A DNA stretch of 64,000 nucleotides, from positions 21,018,001 through 21,082,000 of the forward strand of contig CM114275.1 of assembly GCA_050084515.1 (NCBI GenBank), in the 5' to 3' direction. Of the stretch, positions 1 through 11,333 are shown in pieces (the stretch's first letter is position 1; each line of letters begins with the position of its first letter). A program made the position numbers and the translations under genes. A model generated the notes under the pieces. The model had not been told where the DNA came from, did not search any database, and saw only the letters and a list, made by a program, of their open reading frames with translations. This stretch comes from Blasia pusilla (taxonomy: Eukaryota; Marchantiophyta; Marchantiopsida; Blasiales).

Positions 1-1117
1 TCTTCCGCCGTCGTTGGAACAGGGCGTGGCATGCGGACCTCATTCCTCTGCCTCACCCTGTACTCCCGTCCGTGATCCATGCTTGCCCTCGGCCTGCTTC
101 GGGCTTGCAGCACCGACCTCCAATGGTAAGGCAATCTGCTGATGGGCTGCTCCCGCATGATCTGGGACCACGCTTTCAGAAACATGCTTCCCGAAAACAC
201 GTCCGCGACTTGGTGGTGGAAGCTGCAGCCCAGAATGATACCACCGCATCTGAATCTCGTCACCTGAAGCCCACCCAAACGGCACAATTGCACGATTTTT
301 TTTCACTTTTCTCGACTCTCGCCCAGCCTTGGCCGCTGGTCAGCCACTGACCTCATGGAATCGGCCCAAATGAGTCAAATGAGGGTGCAGTCGTGTGCGA
401 AGTGGACTACTCTAGACTAGACTCGCCATCCCAAGAGTCAGACAGGAGAAGTTATCGAGACTAGCAGGAGAGGAGAGGGGAATTAAATTCGAAGGCTGAG
501 AGGTGTGGAGTGTCAAATTGAAGGCCGAGAAGGCGGTAAGAATGAATGAGGATGAGCTGAAGATTCTACGAGAGGAGAGGCAAATGTCGAAGGTGGGAGA
601 AGAAGCTTAGCAGCACAGCACAGCACAGCTGAGCCGAAGGCGGAGCACAGGGAATAATGTCGAAGAAAGTAGAAAAGACCAGGTAGGAGGTATGTACCTG
701 GATACAAAGTGCTGCGATACCATCGTCATGAGCAGGTCCCCGAACGACGGAAGAAGGAGCCAAACGCCTTCCGAGATTGGGGCTGGGTTGGTGGTAATCC
801 AGTTCCTCCAGCTCAACATCTGCATATGCCTCCGCGAATTCTGCACCCAACCCGTTGCACTGAAGGCTGTAGATCCCCTCCTCCGGATTCTTGAGTCGCC
901 CAGCCAGTGGGTAGTACGGTATGAGGACTTCTGACAGAGTTCTCTTGAGTGATGCCACGATGTCCCCGAAAGCTCTGCCCTTGCTGGAGTGGTAAACGAA
1001 GAACGACTGCTCGTACACGGAGGGCATGAGCATGTCCATGTTGGAAAGGGGGAACCAGTGGTTCTCAAATTGTAAAGCGGGTTTCACATGGCAGACAGCG
1101 CTCGTCGTGATCTTCAC
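1..1117 (-). CDS. BAHD-family acyltransferase, 5' part (two exons, 3' end outside window)
   Basis: BAHD enzymes transfer acyl groups from acyl-CoA to alcohols or amines in plant specialised metabolism, usually in the cytosol. Exon 1 is 1117 down to 698 (140 codons) and begins as HCT-like BAHD proteins do, with a substrate-pocket region PSVYEQSFFVYHSS and the PYYPLAGRL segment. A donor (CAG then GTACAT) follows codon CIQ. After a 434-bp intron an acceptor (TTCAG) at 264 opens exon 2 (263 down to 1), which reads VTRFRCGGIILG and then HHQVAD, giving the catalytic HxxxD. The junction CIQ/VTRFRCGG restores the family consensus in phase 0, at the place where BAHD genes commonly carry their intron. 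The DFGWG motif and C terminus lie beyond the left edge. Substrate cannot be assigned. No break is visible in the part present. Confidence 0.88.
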
Positions 1118-1438
1118 ATCGTCTTCAGATTTTATACTTCGGAAAAACGAACTATCCTGACAGTACGTCGCTGTAGCTGCAGAGTACGTTCGTCCATTCT
1201 GCTCCAGGCCAGTCAGTTGTACACGGGTGATTAGCTTTTAATAAGACTTTTTTAAACACCTCCTTCTCCCCGGACACGAAACAGGGTCTCTCACTAGTTC
1301 GTTCCTCTCGAAATCGATCGTTTGGTTGTTGCGACACATGCAAATTCGATCCCAGTGAGTAGTGGAAGGAGTGAAGATAGCGAGGGAAGTGAAGTGAACC
1401 TAGTGTGAGAGAGCTAGAAAATGGGAGGGATGGCAAAC

Positions 1439-1849
1439 CTTGATTTGAGGACGAACTCGACTACTGCTCCTCTTGTGCTGTGAGGTGGAAACGCCCGCTT
1501 GTTGCTTCGTATGCTTCGTATGAGGAGAGTAGGAGGAGGTGGTGATCGGTAAGCGGGAGGATGATTTGGCTGATACCTGACCATAGCTTCTCCAGGAGTC
1601 GAACTGGAGAGCTGAGTGAGAGTTGTTAAGTGATGTCAGTCCTTGGACTGCCATAGGATTCGGATCCTGGTGGAAGTGTCGGACAGCGCATGAGTGGAGT
1701 AAAGCAGCGAAATCCTCGAAAAGAGAATTGCTCCCCTTCAATTGAAAACTCGGGGTGCAGGAATGAATGGGCGACTTCAGAAACGAGTTTAGTATTCTGT
1801 GGCACCGCCGTGCGTACGATGCCATGATGATCTTTCTCTCGCTCTCCAC
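1439..1849 (-). CDS. Possible first exon of an organelle-targeted protein, unrecognised
   Basis: An open frame of about 137 codons ends at a donor-like site (AAG then GTTTGC) near 1438. From the internal Met at 1825 the N terminus reads MASYARRCHRILNSFLKS, rich in Arg and Ser with almost no acidic residues, which resembles a mitochondrial presequence. The remainder is Ser/Thr/His-rich low-complexity sequence. I recognise no domain. The BAHD start lies only 320 bp downstream on the same strand, so any further exon would have to be very short or beyond the BAHD gene, which argues against the model. It may be a chance open frame. Confidence 0.25.
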
Positions 1850-2224
1850 AAAAATAGCACGACGGAAACACGATCAAATTCCTGCAGCTTGTGTGAAGAT
1901 GGGGCTGAAACCTCCGGTTTCACTATCTGGTAAATTGTGCGAAATTCACAGCACGAGGGGCAGCAACGAACTCTGAAATTGCGAATCGGCTACCACCAGA
2001 GCTGCTTGTCATCTTCAGTGGCCTAGATTCGCTGCTACACTAGTGAGTAGCTTCTTTTAGGGACCCCAATCAGATGAGGTAGATAGCTTTTAGAGGAGTT
2101 TCTTGGCTGATAAAACTGTGTGTTAAGCACTCACACTATATGAGAGAGTCTCCCTCCTCTCATATGCTAGTTATTTCTTCCTCTCTTCACCCATCCTAAT
2201 CCCGACACCATCTAGCCAGAGCGC

Positions 2225-2268
2225 TGGGTCTGTGGTGGCAAGGCTAAGACAGGGTCTACTGAATGATT

Positions 2269-2305
<37 letters not shown>

Positions 2306-2490
2306 ATATAGTACCTTCGACACCCATCCCGGTCTCAAGCACCGTCATACCAGGAGGTCTATGGTCACAAGGCTACCACACGCACTAACACACACACACT
2401 CTCTCTCTCTCTCTCTCTCTCTCGCACGGTCCAAGCTCTATGGTTGCAAGGTTGCCGCTGGCACTACATGATGAGTATAGTCTTTGTCTC
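2225..2490 (+). repeat. Three diverged copies of a 'GGTCTATGGTTGCAAGG...' unit ending in (CT)n
   Basis: Units start at about 2225, 2355 and 2431. Each has a core like GGTCTATGGTTGCAAGGCTA, a short AC-rich or variable link and ATGATGAGT-like bases; the first two end in long CT runs (2270-2302 and about 2398-2423). A fourth copy with the same order lies 52 kb away at 54705-54770. The fixed order of core and CT tail suggests a short dispersed repeat family rather than independent microsatellites. Confidence 0.6.
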
Positions 2491-2565
2491 GAAGGCTCTA
2501 TTTGATGAGTACAGTGTCTTTCTCTCGATGGTTGACTTTGATGAGAACAGTCTCTTTCTCTCTAA
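2467..2565 (+). repeat. Degenerate tandem repeat, about 36 bp x 3
   Basis: Three successive units begin with GATGAGTATAGTCTTTGTCT-like, GATGAGTACAGTGTCTTTCT-like and GATGAGAACAGTCTCTTTCT-like sequence. They directly continue the third copy of the CT-tailed repeat, so they may be an expansion of its end. Confidence 0.5.
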
Positions 2566-3811
2566 ATCACAGCGCGAATTCCGAAGCCAAGTCGCAGGGA
2601 GCTCGATCGATTGAGAAGACAGGACCTGGCGAGAAATGGAACATGGCAGTTGAGAGATGGTCGATAACGAACAGCCCACCTCGATTCCGAATATGGAAGC
2701 TGAGGCACAAGAGAAGGTCAGAGAGAAGACACACTTAAATAATTACCCAAGAGCTTACTAAGCTCGAATGACGGTCTGTCAGTCAGAGAGCGCGGAAGAC
2801 GAGACTTTGGCAGCCACACATTGTTCGAACTTCCAAGAATATGGAGTCCAATGGATCATAAATTTCAGATGATGAGAGCAGGAGAGAGGAGAGGAAGTGA
2901 ATCTGCGCAGAGGGCGAGAGAGAGCAGGCACAGAAAATACAAATTTCTGTTAGCTTGCAACCTGTAATGAGTGAGGACCGTGGAAGAGAATTTGTAGCTT
3001 AGAAGGCAGGGGAGTCCACGAAGGCGACAGATCCGGGACTACTTTCTGAGGAGGCACACTCCTCCATCGAATGGGAGGAGCTTGGCCCATTTCAAAGCGT
3101 ACAATACTTCACGTGTCGTACATCATACCCAGTATTCGACATGTGCGTACCCTCACCTTTCCGAGAATTACTCACCTTTACCTCCTTCCAGTTTTCATTC
3201 CTCCCTTTCTTACTCGAAGCTTTGACCGCTCTCTACACCAAGAACTAGTAAAGTTCCGTTTTCTGTCGGGACATGCCCGGGAAACCGCGAGCGAATCATG
3301 CGGTAGAGAGTGAGTGTATCCTCTTCTGTCTACGGAATCCGCTCCTTCCCAATTCGAACGCAATTCTCGCTTTGGGAGACTCGCTGCTTCTCCTCTGGCG
3401 GTCTGCTCCACACCTCTGCTGAAATTGCGAAGCACTACCACATGTCACGATAATTCTTGCGGAAATAAGTGGTCTTCGTGTATTATAATCCCAACTGGAA
3501 TCAGTGGTTACGAGATCGCCATGGAGCTGAGTAAAAACCTCTGCCGTTGTGGAGCGACCCGGGGAATGAATAAACGAGGTGATTTATGACGAGAGATAAA
3601 GAGATTCCATGCGGTCAGTTGGAAACTGTTTCATGACGATCGCAACTTCTGATCGGATACACGGAACGTATCATACTATTATCAGTGCAGTTGTCGGAAT
3701 TAACGCTGCAATATGTACATCCGAGACTAGGTCCGTCCGCGTACGTGAGCGTAAGCGGATATACCCAGATCTCGCTTGACTCAAAGGTCTGACCTTCGCT
3801 GCTGAATCGGT

Positions 3812-3982
3812 GCAGAGATTGTCTACGCTAACAAGGTAGTCGGAAATTTCGGCGTTACTCCTCTTGATTTCCAGCGTTTGCTGCTTCCAGAGTCGATTGT
3901 TCGTGTCAGCGGTGGCTCACAGCAATACGCTGTGGCCGTTGTGATGGGTGATCCTCCTGGCCATGCCACCGACATAAGCTGA
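3812..3982 (+). other. Weak coding-like segment (possible terminal exon)
   Basis: After an acceptor-like GTGCAG, 56 codons stay open to a TGA at 3980-3982. The translation (for example KVVGNFGVTPLDFQ and SGGSQQYAVAVV) has balanced, protein-like composition, unlike neighbouring frames. No upstream exon or family could be identified. At this length a chance open frame is quite possible. Confidence 0.15.
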
Positions 3983-5679
3983 AAATTTGGACGATGTTTC
4001 TCATTGGCGATTCAGGCCGGGCAGGCTGGGTGCAATGAAGCGATACGATCTGTTAAATATAGAAACAACTACCCGGCAGACATGTTTCCACCGACGTGGG
4101 TGTCAGATTTGATTACCTTTCCTTCCGTGCCTTGAATTCCCGGTGGTTTTGACCAGAGACTGACCCAGCAGAGCAGAGCTCGCTCAGCAGGGAGTCAGTG
4201 AGCAATGACTCATGAGTGTTCGGCGGTGCCGTCCGCATTATCTAAGACAGACCGACCGACTGACAGTACCCTACCCGTAGCAGCGCACACTTGCTCTGCG
4301 TACACTTCTCTAACGCGAGGTTACAGTTCAGCGACTGTATCTACCGAATGAGGCACAGGGGTGAGGTTGCTATGAGTCCGACACCCAATTCTGACCTCGC
4401 CTGCCCCAAACTTACACATCAGTTGTTCTCATGCAAAGAGTTCGAATCTCTGATGCATCCGGAGAGTTTTAATCTGTACCCAAATGCTCTCTCAAGCTTC
4501 CCTCCTCACTCGAGGCATCGATTCCCTTCCCTGTTCACCTTCCGACTCAGAGAGGCGGCTAATTCCACCGGCGCCTTGAAATGCGCGGCGCTATGGCGAG
4601 TGGGGACCGCTCGGTAAAATTTTCCCGCATTCATCGTCGGACGTAGCGCGGCGTTCAAATTCGCTAACTTTCGACGACTAAATAGAGGAATCGTGCTTCC
4701 ATCGGCGTCGTGAGATTCTCTTACCTTCTTTGAGTGTTCTTCCAGTGTGGCCGCTTCCATCTTCGTCGTCCTTCATTCGTTCATTTCGCGAATTGTTGCT
4801 TGCGAGTTATCGGCGAACGAACCTCTAACTGCGCGCAGTCGTCTCGCGACGAATCTCTAGCATCTTGAACAAGACGCTACACGTGGCACCTGCGTGCGTG
4901 CGTGCGTGTCTGGACATGCATGCGTGCAGCTCGTGGAATCTCTCTCCCCAGCCATCTTCGCCAGCTTCACATGGACGAGCATGGTTGTACTGTAGCTCGA
5001 GGTACGTGTCAATTCCCACTCAAAACTTCCAAAACTCGATTCTGGTGTCTGAAACCCGTCCCGATTTACAGCGCCACAGAGAGTCCGGAATAGACAGTAA
5101 CTCCTACTTCCGATCGCTGGCGGTGGAAGTGTCAACGCAGAAGAGAATTCTTAAGTAGACGACTTACAATGATTGATTGAATCCTGTCGTAGTTCCGGAA
5201 GAGTGACAGTTTTCTTCGCGCTATCAGAAATGGTTCTCTCTCACTCTCTGTGTGCCCGCGGCGGAGAAAGTTATGACAGCCTTTCTGTCTGGCTCTTGTC
5301 TAAGTTTTAGCAAGACCAGTAGACATAAGGGTCCCACGACAGAGAAAGCAGGACGTATGAATTGCATGGTGCGAGTTGCTCGGGTGTTTTGGCTGCTGAG
5401 CTCAGGTAGGGCAGGGCAATCGAACGAGCGAACAGAGTGCCCACGACGCTCCTTTCAACTTGCGGGCGGGGAGCCTCGGAATCTCCGGCCGCGCGTGCAA
5501 GACCGAACGAAACGCTGGCCGGTGCTGCCGAATGCATCTACTGGACTAAACTAAATAAAATAAATGATTCGGCATCAAAGCCATAATATGACATTGCGCT
5601 ATACCACACACACCTCCTTGTTGTTTTACCAGAAACCGGTAAGAATCGCCCTCAGTGCTCAATAAAAAGCGGGTGCTCA

Positions 5680-5718
5680 CCTTCACGTACTCGACTCGAA
5701 GAGTCGAGTACATGAAGG
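5680..5718. repeat. Inverted repeat, 18-bp arms, 3-bp loop
   Basis: Arms 5680-5697 and 5701-5718 pair with one mismatch around GTACTCGACTC/GAGTCGAGTAC. Weaker complementarity continues outside (AAAAGCGGGTGC on the left against AAAAGGGTGC on the reverse of the right), so a longer imperfect foldback is possible. Confidence 0.7.
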
Positions 5719-6075
5719 CCACAACCGGCCCGGCAAAGGAAAAGAAGGGCACCCTTTTCTGCTCATACCGGATTGATTCCTCGCGCCTGTTACGATCCAT
5801 CGCGGTGAATTCCTTTCAGGCGGACCGCCAATCCGCGACTGCTCGTCCGACTGACTGACTGGTCCGCGCAGGGAAGATATGTCCCCGCATGCTGTACACT
5901 GGGTACACTACATCGTTTGTCGCAGAGTTGATGCCGTTCTTTCGAAGTGTCGCATTAATAGAGGCGTAGTAAACAGGTCCAAGTGTCAGTACGCGATTGC
6001 TTGGGAGCTTATTTGATCATAAACACTGCGGAACCGGTGGCGGAAGTATTCGAATAAAAGCGTACGCCATCTATT

Positions 6076-6103
6076 CCATCTCCCCGTATAAACGGGGAGA
6101 TGG
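6076..6103. repeat. Inverted repeat, 12-bp perfect arms, 4-bp loop
   Basis: CCATCTCCCCGT (6076-6087) and ACGGGGAGATGG (6092-6103) are exact reverse complements separated by ATAA. No gene adjoins it and no function is evident. Confidence 0.7.
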
Positions 6104-8093
6104 TATACGTCATAAGTCTTACCCGAGAGCTTTCCTCGTCGGAGTTTCGTGACCAATGAAGACCGTTGTAAGCGACTTCATCCCTTGCTGCTTTTTTGAT
6201 TCCTAGTGCTGTAAAATTCCGAGCAAGTGAGAGGCGAGAGGTGGATGTCCTCCCCTCGCTGGTCGATCAGGAGTTGCTAGCCCAACGTTCTGGAGGGGTG
6301 GCGAGGACTTGAATTCCCGGGGATCATCCGAGTCCCGTCTACCATACGGAAGTAATCTATCAACGATGAGTAATTTCTCCACCAACAATGTACAGCAACT
6401 CTGGATGTTGCGAGATCTCGAGACTTTTGGACTGTTTAAGGCGTCGAATTTGCTACGAGAAGAACGCAATCGACTCGAGCAAGGAGAGAAGGGTCGCGAT
6501 GGCGCCTTGAAATGAAACGTTATGTTCCATGGACTGGTGCAGGTGCAGCACATCGGATCGGATCATGTGAATCTAACTCCTGCCTGGAGTGCTTTTTGTT
6601 GCAAACTCGCTTCCCGAGGAAAATTTCCGACTATAGTTCTCGAGTTTTGGGAACTAAAGGGACTGCTGCTTCCAAAATAATTCCCTCTGAAAACCGTCTC
6701 GCCATGGCCATTAAACCCGTGTCAAACCATGGTCTTAAACTTTTCTCGGTCTCTCGTGTGTAGGCATCGATCCTCTATTTCCCCTTTCGCCTTTATGTCC
6801 TAGTGTCATTCACACACACATCCGCCCATATCATATGGTACACCCTGTGGAAACGTATGAAATTGGGAATGTATTAGGATGTTCAAAGGTGCCTCCTAAA
6901 ATTAGCTCCTGGTGTGTATGGGATCTGGACCTTAGAGGTGTTAATTTAGTCGACAGTCATGTAGTGTATAAGCTAGTCAGCCATCGTGTATGTATTTGAT
7001 GGACCCTCGTCACATGTGTACTGTAGAATTATATTCTCGAGTCACTAGTTTATCCGCATTATACACGCGTGGACGAGTACATAGCTTCCACATATTTATT
7101 GTCTTTCTTAAATAGTAAAAAGCATTTAGTATAGATGATATATTAGAGTATTTCGAGTGATGTAAATCAGCCACGCGATTCCAGCTTCGTGGGAAGATAA
7201 GGTGAGTGAAACTGTGAAACTTGGCAAATATGGACACATACTGACACTAAATATGCATCCATACTATTTTTGCTGATAGGGTTTACAAGATGAAGGTCCT
7301 CCCCTGCTTAACACGTGTCTCTGTTTCCCCCTGTATTTTGCTTGAAAACTCCAGGTTTTTTTCCTAAGGTGCCCCCCCCTTTGGTAACTATTACTTCCAA
7401 ATTGGCCTCGTCGGAAGCATTTTGTTCAATAGGAGTTCTCACCGTTGCCTCAAACGACAGCACGACAACGCTGACCGGTTGGGCCGGTGGTGTTATAATA
7501 CCAACAGAGCAATGATGGGGGAGATCTGCGATTATGTGTTGTGTTCGCCGGCTGATTTTCTGATCTGCTTTTGACGTTCCCGGCAGAGATTACGACGGTT
7601 CCGGCAGCTGACCGGATATCAGGGGGTCGCCGGAATTTCACTGTTTTCTGGCAGAAACGTACCGGAATTTGACGCCGGACGGGAGGGGCTGCCGATTCTA
7701 AGCCGGAAAGAGGTTTCCGGTGGTCGGTTTTTGGCCACGTCATATTCCGGCAGCCGGAAAATTTTGGTAGCCTCTAATTGCCTGGTAGGAGGAACCGTCG
7801 GATGATATCGAGGAGGAGAGGCGGCATCAGGACCGTCTAGTATACGTTTAAACCACCACCCCCCCCGCGCGTTTTAGGTCTTCGTTCTGAGGCCTCCGAT
7901 CCCGATCGGACACTCAACACGGAGGGTCATGGGGGTGGAGACCCCATGCTGGCCCCTCCGAGCCCTCATTCTTCCTCGCTCTTGAACGTGGAGACGCTGC
8001 CTCATTTTTTCACGTGCTGCTTGGAGCCTCGCAGTCTTGGTCCCTCGGACGATCGCTACTCGCAGGCTCGCTCGTTTCTCGCTGTGACTCTGG

Positions 8094-8290
8094 GACGCTG
8101 GCTGTTCGCTCGGACCTTCCTTGTTTTTTCACAGTTCTTCTTTTCACCTTACTTGCTCGGTCGGACGTTGCTGAGACCTTGCTTGCTCGGTCGGACGTTG
8201 CTCGGACCTTGCTTGCTCGCTCGGACGCTCATTTCTCGGACCTTGCCTGCTTGCTTGCTCGCTCGGACTTTGCTTGCTCTAACGTTGGGA
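8094..8290 (+). repeat. Tandem GCTCGGTCGGAC-type repeats upstream of the hAT transposase
   Basis: The word GCTCGGTCGGAC, or GCTCGCTCGGAC, recurs about every 30 bp (near 8154, 8184, 8214 and 8256), joined by CTTGCTT and GACCTTG. Arrays of short repeats inside the ends are typical binding sites for hAT transposases, and the position between the proposed left end and the transposase start fits that role. That reading is inference. Confidence 0.6.
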
Positions 8291-8425
8291 CTCTGGAGTC
8301 TCGTAGCACTTGCTGCTCACTCGCTCCTAGAATTCTCGATTTCTCGCCGAGTGCTTGGAAATTTGGGATTCTAAATTTCTTGGAGACATTGGTCTCCCTC
8401 GGATTCTCGGAGTATCGGATCAGGG

Positions 8426-10638
8426 ATGGCAAAGAGACAGAAAACTATGACCGCTTTCCTAGGTAAGGAAGAAAGAAACAAGGGGCCAGACATTATCCCA
8501 TTATCTGGCTCTTCTGATGAAAAAGAAGACCAGACTCCATCAGGAAGCAGTGGGGCTTTACCTGAGAAAGTTCGTGTTGCCTCGAAGGATGTATGGTACT
8601 CAATGTATGATTGGATTGAATTTGATTATGACCTTGATAGAATCTTTTGTAAAGTTTGTAGGAAGGGGAAGGGGAAGAGTGTCTTTGCCAGGGATGATGC
8701 AATTAATTGTAAGGATTCAGCCTTTACTGATCATCCCAAGTCTAATGAGCATATCAAGCTTGCATGGGCTGCAAATGGGGGTAAGAAGTCCATGGCCAAG
8801 GCCATTGCCACAACCAATCAAACCTGCCAAGCCGCTCTGATGACATTGTTTAAATGTGCATACTTCCTTGCGAAGGAGGCTATCCCATTTATCAAATTCT
8901 CTAGTCTTTGTAAGTTGTTAGTTTCTGTTAATGCTCCCATTACCAAAGACCTATACCAAGATGAGAAGAGCTTTAGTGAAATGTCTTATTTCATTAGCCA
9001 AGTTCTACTTAGTAGAAGTCTTGCTACAGTTCAAGCCTCTCCTTTATTTGGAATTATGATCGATGAGTCGACGGACATATCCGTAACAGGGCATCTGGTC
9101 GTGTTCGCTACTTTCATTGAAGAGGGCCAAGCAGAATCGTGTTTTCTAGGATTAATTCGTTGCGAATCAAAATGTTCTAATGCTATTACCGAAACTTTGT
9201 TGCAACTACTGAAAGATAGAGGATTGGAATTCTCCAAAATGGTTGCATTTGGTTGTGACGGTGCCTCAATAATGGTAGGTAGCCAGACAGAGGTAGCCTC
9301 TCAATTGAGGCATAAGGTAAATCCCTAGATTCTTTCAATTCATTGTGTAGCCCATAGAACAAATCTAGTTGCTTTATCAACTGCCAAAAGTCCTGATTGT
9401 AAGTCAATCTCCTTTGAAGTTGACTCGATTCTCAATGCTGTAGCTAGCTAGTTTAGAAGGTCCTCCAAGAGGAAAACAGTCTTGTTATCTTTGCAGGAAA
9501 AATTCAATGACTCCCAGCAAGTCATGAAGAGATACCACAAGATTCGGTGGTTATCCGGTTGGCAAGATGTGACCACATTGTGTGATTCTTTAGAACCGGT
9601 AATGACGTACTTCAGAGATATATCTTCTTCACAGGATGATGGGAATGCTGCCAACTTGTTTAACAAGTTGAGATCATTCCAAATGATCTATCAATTGTAT
9701 TTTTTGGTTGACATTCTTTCCATGCTTGCTAGTTTGAGTAAGATATTTTAGTATCAGTTTGTAGATGTTAGCACAATTGAGAGCATTTTCAATCTTGAGA
9801 TAGCTAGGATAACCATGAATTTTGTAATGGAAACTCATGACTTGAATGCTTCAACCTTCTCTGAAGACACAGGTTACCATATACTTCATGACTTTGGGTC
9901 ACATGGTGGTTATCTTCGTCGTTTACCGTCGGAGATCAGGGGAAACAAATTTCATAGCATATGTATGTCTCGGGATTAGACAGGAAGTGACTTTGAGGGT
10001 GCCTTGTTCTTTCAGAAAAGGTTTGCTGAAAGTGTGTGTGCAGCTTTACATGATCGATTTCGAGACAACAACGTCGTTGGTGCAATGAAAATCCTTAATC
10101 CTTTGCACATGCCATCATGGCAAGTGGGATTGAGTAGCTAGGGATGTAAAGATTTGGCTAATTTGTGTGGTTTTTTCAGAGCCGAGTTGCCATTGCAAGG
10201 TCAGTTGCAACGTGCAATCATTAATTCTCCACTTATAAAGCAAGAGTTTCAGTCTTTCAAATTGATGGCTACCACTGAGTGGAAGGATAGCAACTTCAAA
10301 GACTTGTCGCCTATGGTGAGTTGGAGTCCCTCTCTACAATGTAATTTTTCTAATTTGTTGATTTTGGCAAATGTAGCTAGGGTCCAATGTGTTAGTACTG
10401 CCATACAGCATTTTCCATTCAGAATATGATCAAGACTAAATCTCCTAATAGGTTGACCACCAAGTACTTGGATGCAGTTTTGAGGATTGCCTTGGAAGGA
10501 CCGTCCTCTGATTATGAGGATATATTGTCTGAGTCTGTGGTCTTGTGGAAGAATTCAGCTCATTTTAGGTACATGTTTGCAAATCCAAATAGATATGTCT
10601 CCCCAATTGTGGAAGAGGAAGCTATTGATACATCTTAG
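8426..10638 (+). pseudogene. hAT transposase (ZNF862-like), inactivated
   Basis: This enzyme would cut and paste the element. From the ATG at 8426, 300 codons are open. There is a TTF-type zinc-finger segment (CKVCRKGKG with a downstream HPKSNEH), then the catalytic-core segments GIMIDESTD (first acidic residue) and VAFGCDGASIMVG, and after the first stop IHCVAHRTNL. The C-terminal dimerisation region reads IKTKSPNRLTTKYLDAVLRI. In the single correct frame there are TAG codons at 9326, 9449, 9749, 9977 and 10139, and a one-base frameshift near 10425 just before the dimerisation part. Total length would be about 735 residues, in the usual range. All five stops being TAG fits CAG-to-TAG transition at methylated CHG sites. 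Confidence 0.85.
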
Positions 10639-10717
10639 CCTTTGTGTTTTAGGAAGTAGGAGTAGGACCCTTCTAGAATGCTTGGAGCAATGAGGCTCCA
10701 AGTATTCTAGAGGGATA

Positions 10718-10866
10718 GGATCCTTGGCTCCCAACTGGTGGGAGATAAATCAGGTTCAACTCCTGCCAAGGATGAGGATAATATTCTTTGTAGGGAATAA
10801 GGAATTTAGGATCTTTGGCTCCCAATGGGTGGGAGGCTTGCCAGGTTCAACTCCTGCCAAGGATGA
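10718..10866 (+). repeat. Two tandem tRNA-like units lacking an anticodon arm
   Basis: Units at about 10718-10775 and 10809-10866 are 91 bp apart. Each has outer arms pairing TCCTTGG (or TCTTTGG) with CCAAGGA, a D-arm/A-box-like CTCCCAACTGGTGGGAG and a T-arm/B-box-like CAGGTTCAACTCCTG. Only about six bases separate D-like and T-like arms, so there is no anticodon arm. They may be tRNA-derived SINE heads or a truncated tRNA relic. Confidence 0.5.
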
Positions 10867-10930
10867 TGATGTAGGAACTAGGAAGTTAGGAAGTTGGAAA
10901 TAGGAGTTACCTGAAATGAAACTGAGGGAA

Positions 10931-11080
10931 AATGGTTGGGAAGTTGGGTACAAGGGAACTTGAAGTTATTGACATAGAAAAGGGTTGGGAAGTTGAGTAC
11001 CAGGGAAACTTGAAGGAAACTTCAAGTTAGTGACAGAAAAAAAGCAATTGAAGTTGATGACAGAGAAACAATGCAACCGG
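10931..11080 (+). repeat. Imperfect tandem repeats (GGTTGGGAAGTTG... units)
   Basis: Two units starting near 10934 and 10984 share GGTTGGGAAGTTG, GTAC, AGGGAA and CTTGAAG words. The array then degenerates into GTTGATGACAGAGAAA- and GGAAATGTGGC-type repeats and A-runs up to about 11290. The open frame over 11085-11297 is Lys/Arg-rich low complexity created by these A-runs and is not called as a gene. Confidence 0.55.
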
Positions 11081-11333
11081 AAATGTGGCTAGGCCAAAAA
11101 AAGTTGGCAGAAATGTGGCTGGGGGAAAAAAAAGTATCAGAAATAGACCGAAAGGAAAAAAAATTCGGTTAGATTTAAAGTGCCCGGGAAAAAAAAGGTT
11201 CGGAAAAAAACCAATAACTGAAAAAGTTTTCGGTCGCGGCTGGTATAAAAAAAATAACCGGGAAATTGGACATTCCCGGTATTGGTCTCACAAATGAAAA
11301 AAAACTTCCCGAACCCTGCAACAGAGGCTACCA

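Larger units (their letters stand above)
2570..7760. other. Non-coding stretch, no convincing gene
   Basis: About 5 kb with only short open frames in all six frames and no protein family that I recognise. Base composition is mixed, with CG-containing patches near 4500-4800 and 7550-7760 (many CCGG and CCGGAA words). It holds two hairpins (5680-5718, 6076-6103), a short GCGT microsatellite near 4890 and one weak coding-like segment at 3812-3982, each listed separately. Confidence 0.6.
7765..11333 (+). mobile_element. Decayed hAT-superfamily DNA transposon
   Basis: The interval contains a ZNF862-like hAT transposase reading frame (8426-10638). Possible terminal inverted repeats are TGGTAGCCTCT at 7765-7775 and AGAGGCTACCA at 11323-11333, exact reverse complements over 11 bp, with TAG at the start as hAT ends often have. 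No matching 8-bp target duplication is visible next to them, so the limits are provisional. The 5' part carries short direct repeats (8094-8290) and the 3' part carries tRNA-like duplicates and purine-rich tandem repeats (10718-11080). Confidence 0.6.

Noticed and set aside
4506-4760. 84-residue minus-strand frame with protein-like start
   Set aside because: No family features, no following exon and no conserved context.
7946-8466. Leucine-rich open frames that look like membrane proteins
   Set aside because: They are produced by the CTTGCTCGGTCGGAC tandem array; two frames give equally repetitive peptides.
11085-11297. Lys-rich 70-residue frame resembling a basic nuclear protein
   Set aside because: The Lys residues come from A-runs inside degenerate tandem repeats at the 3' end of the hAT element.
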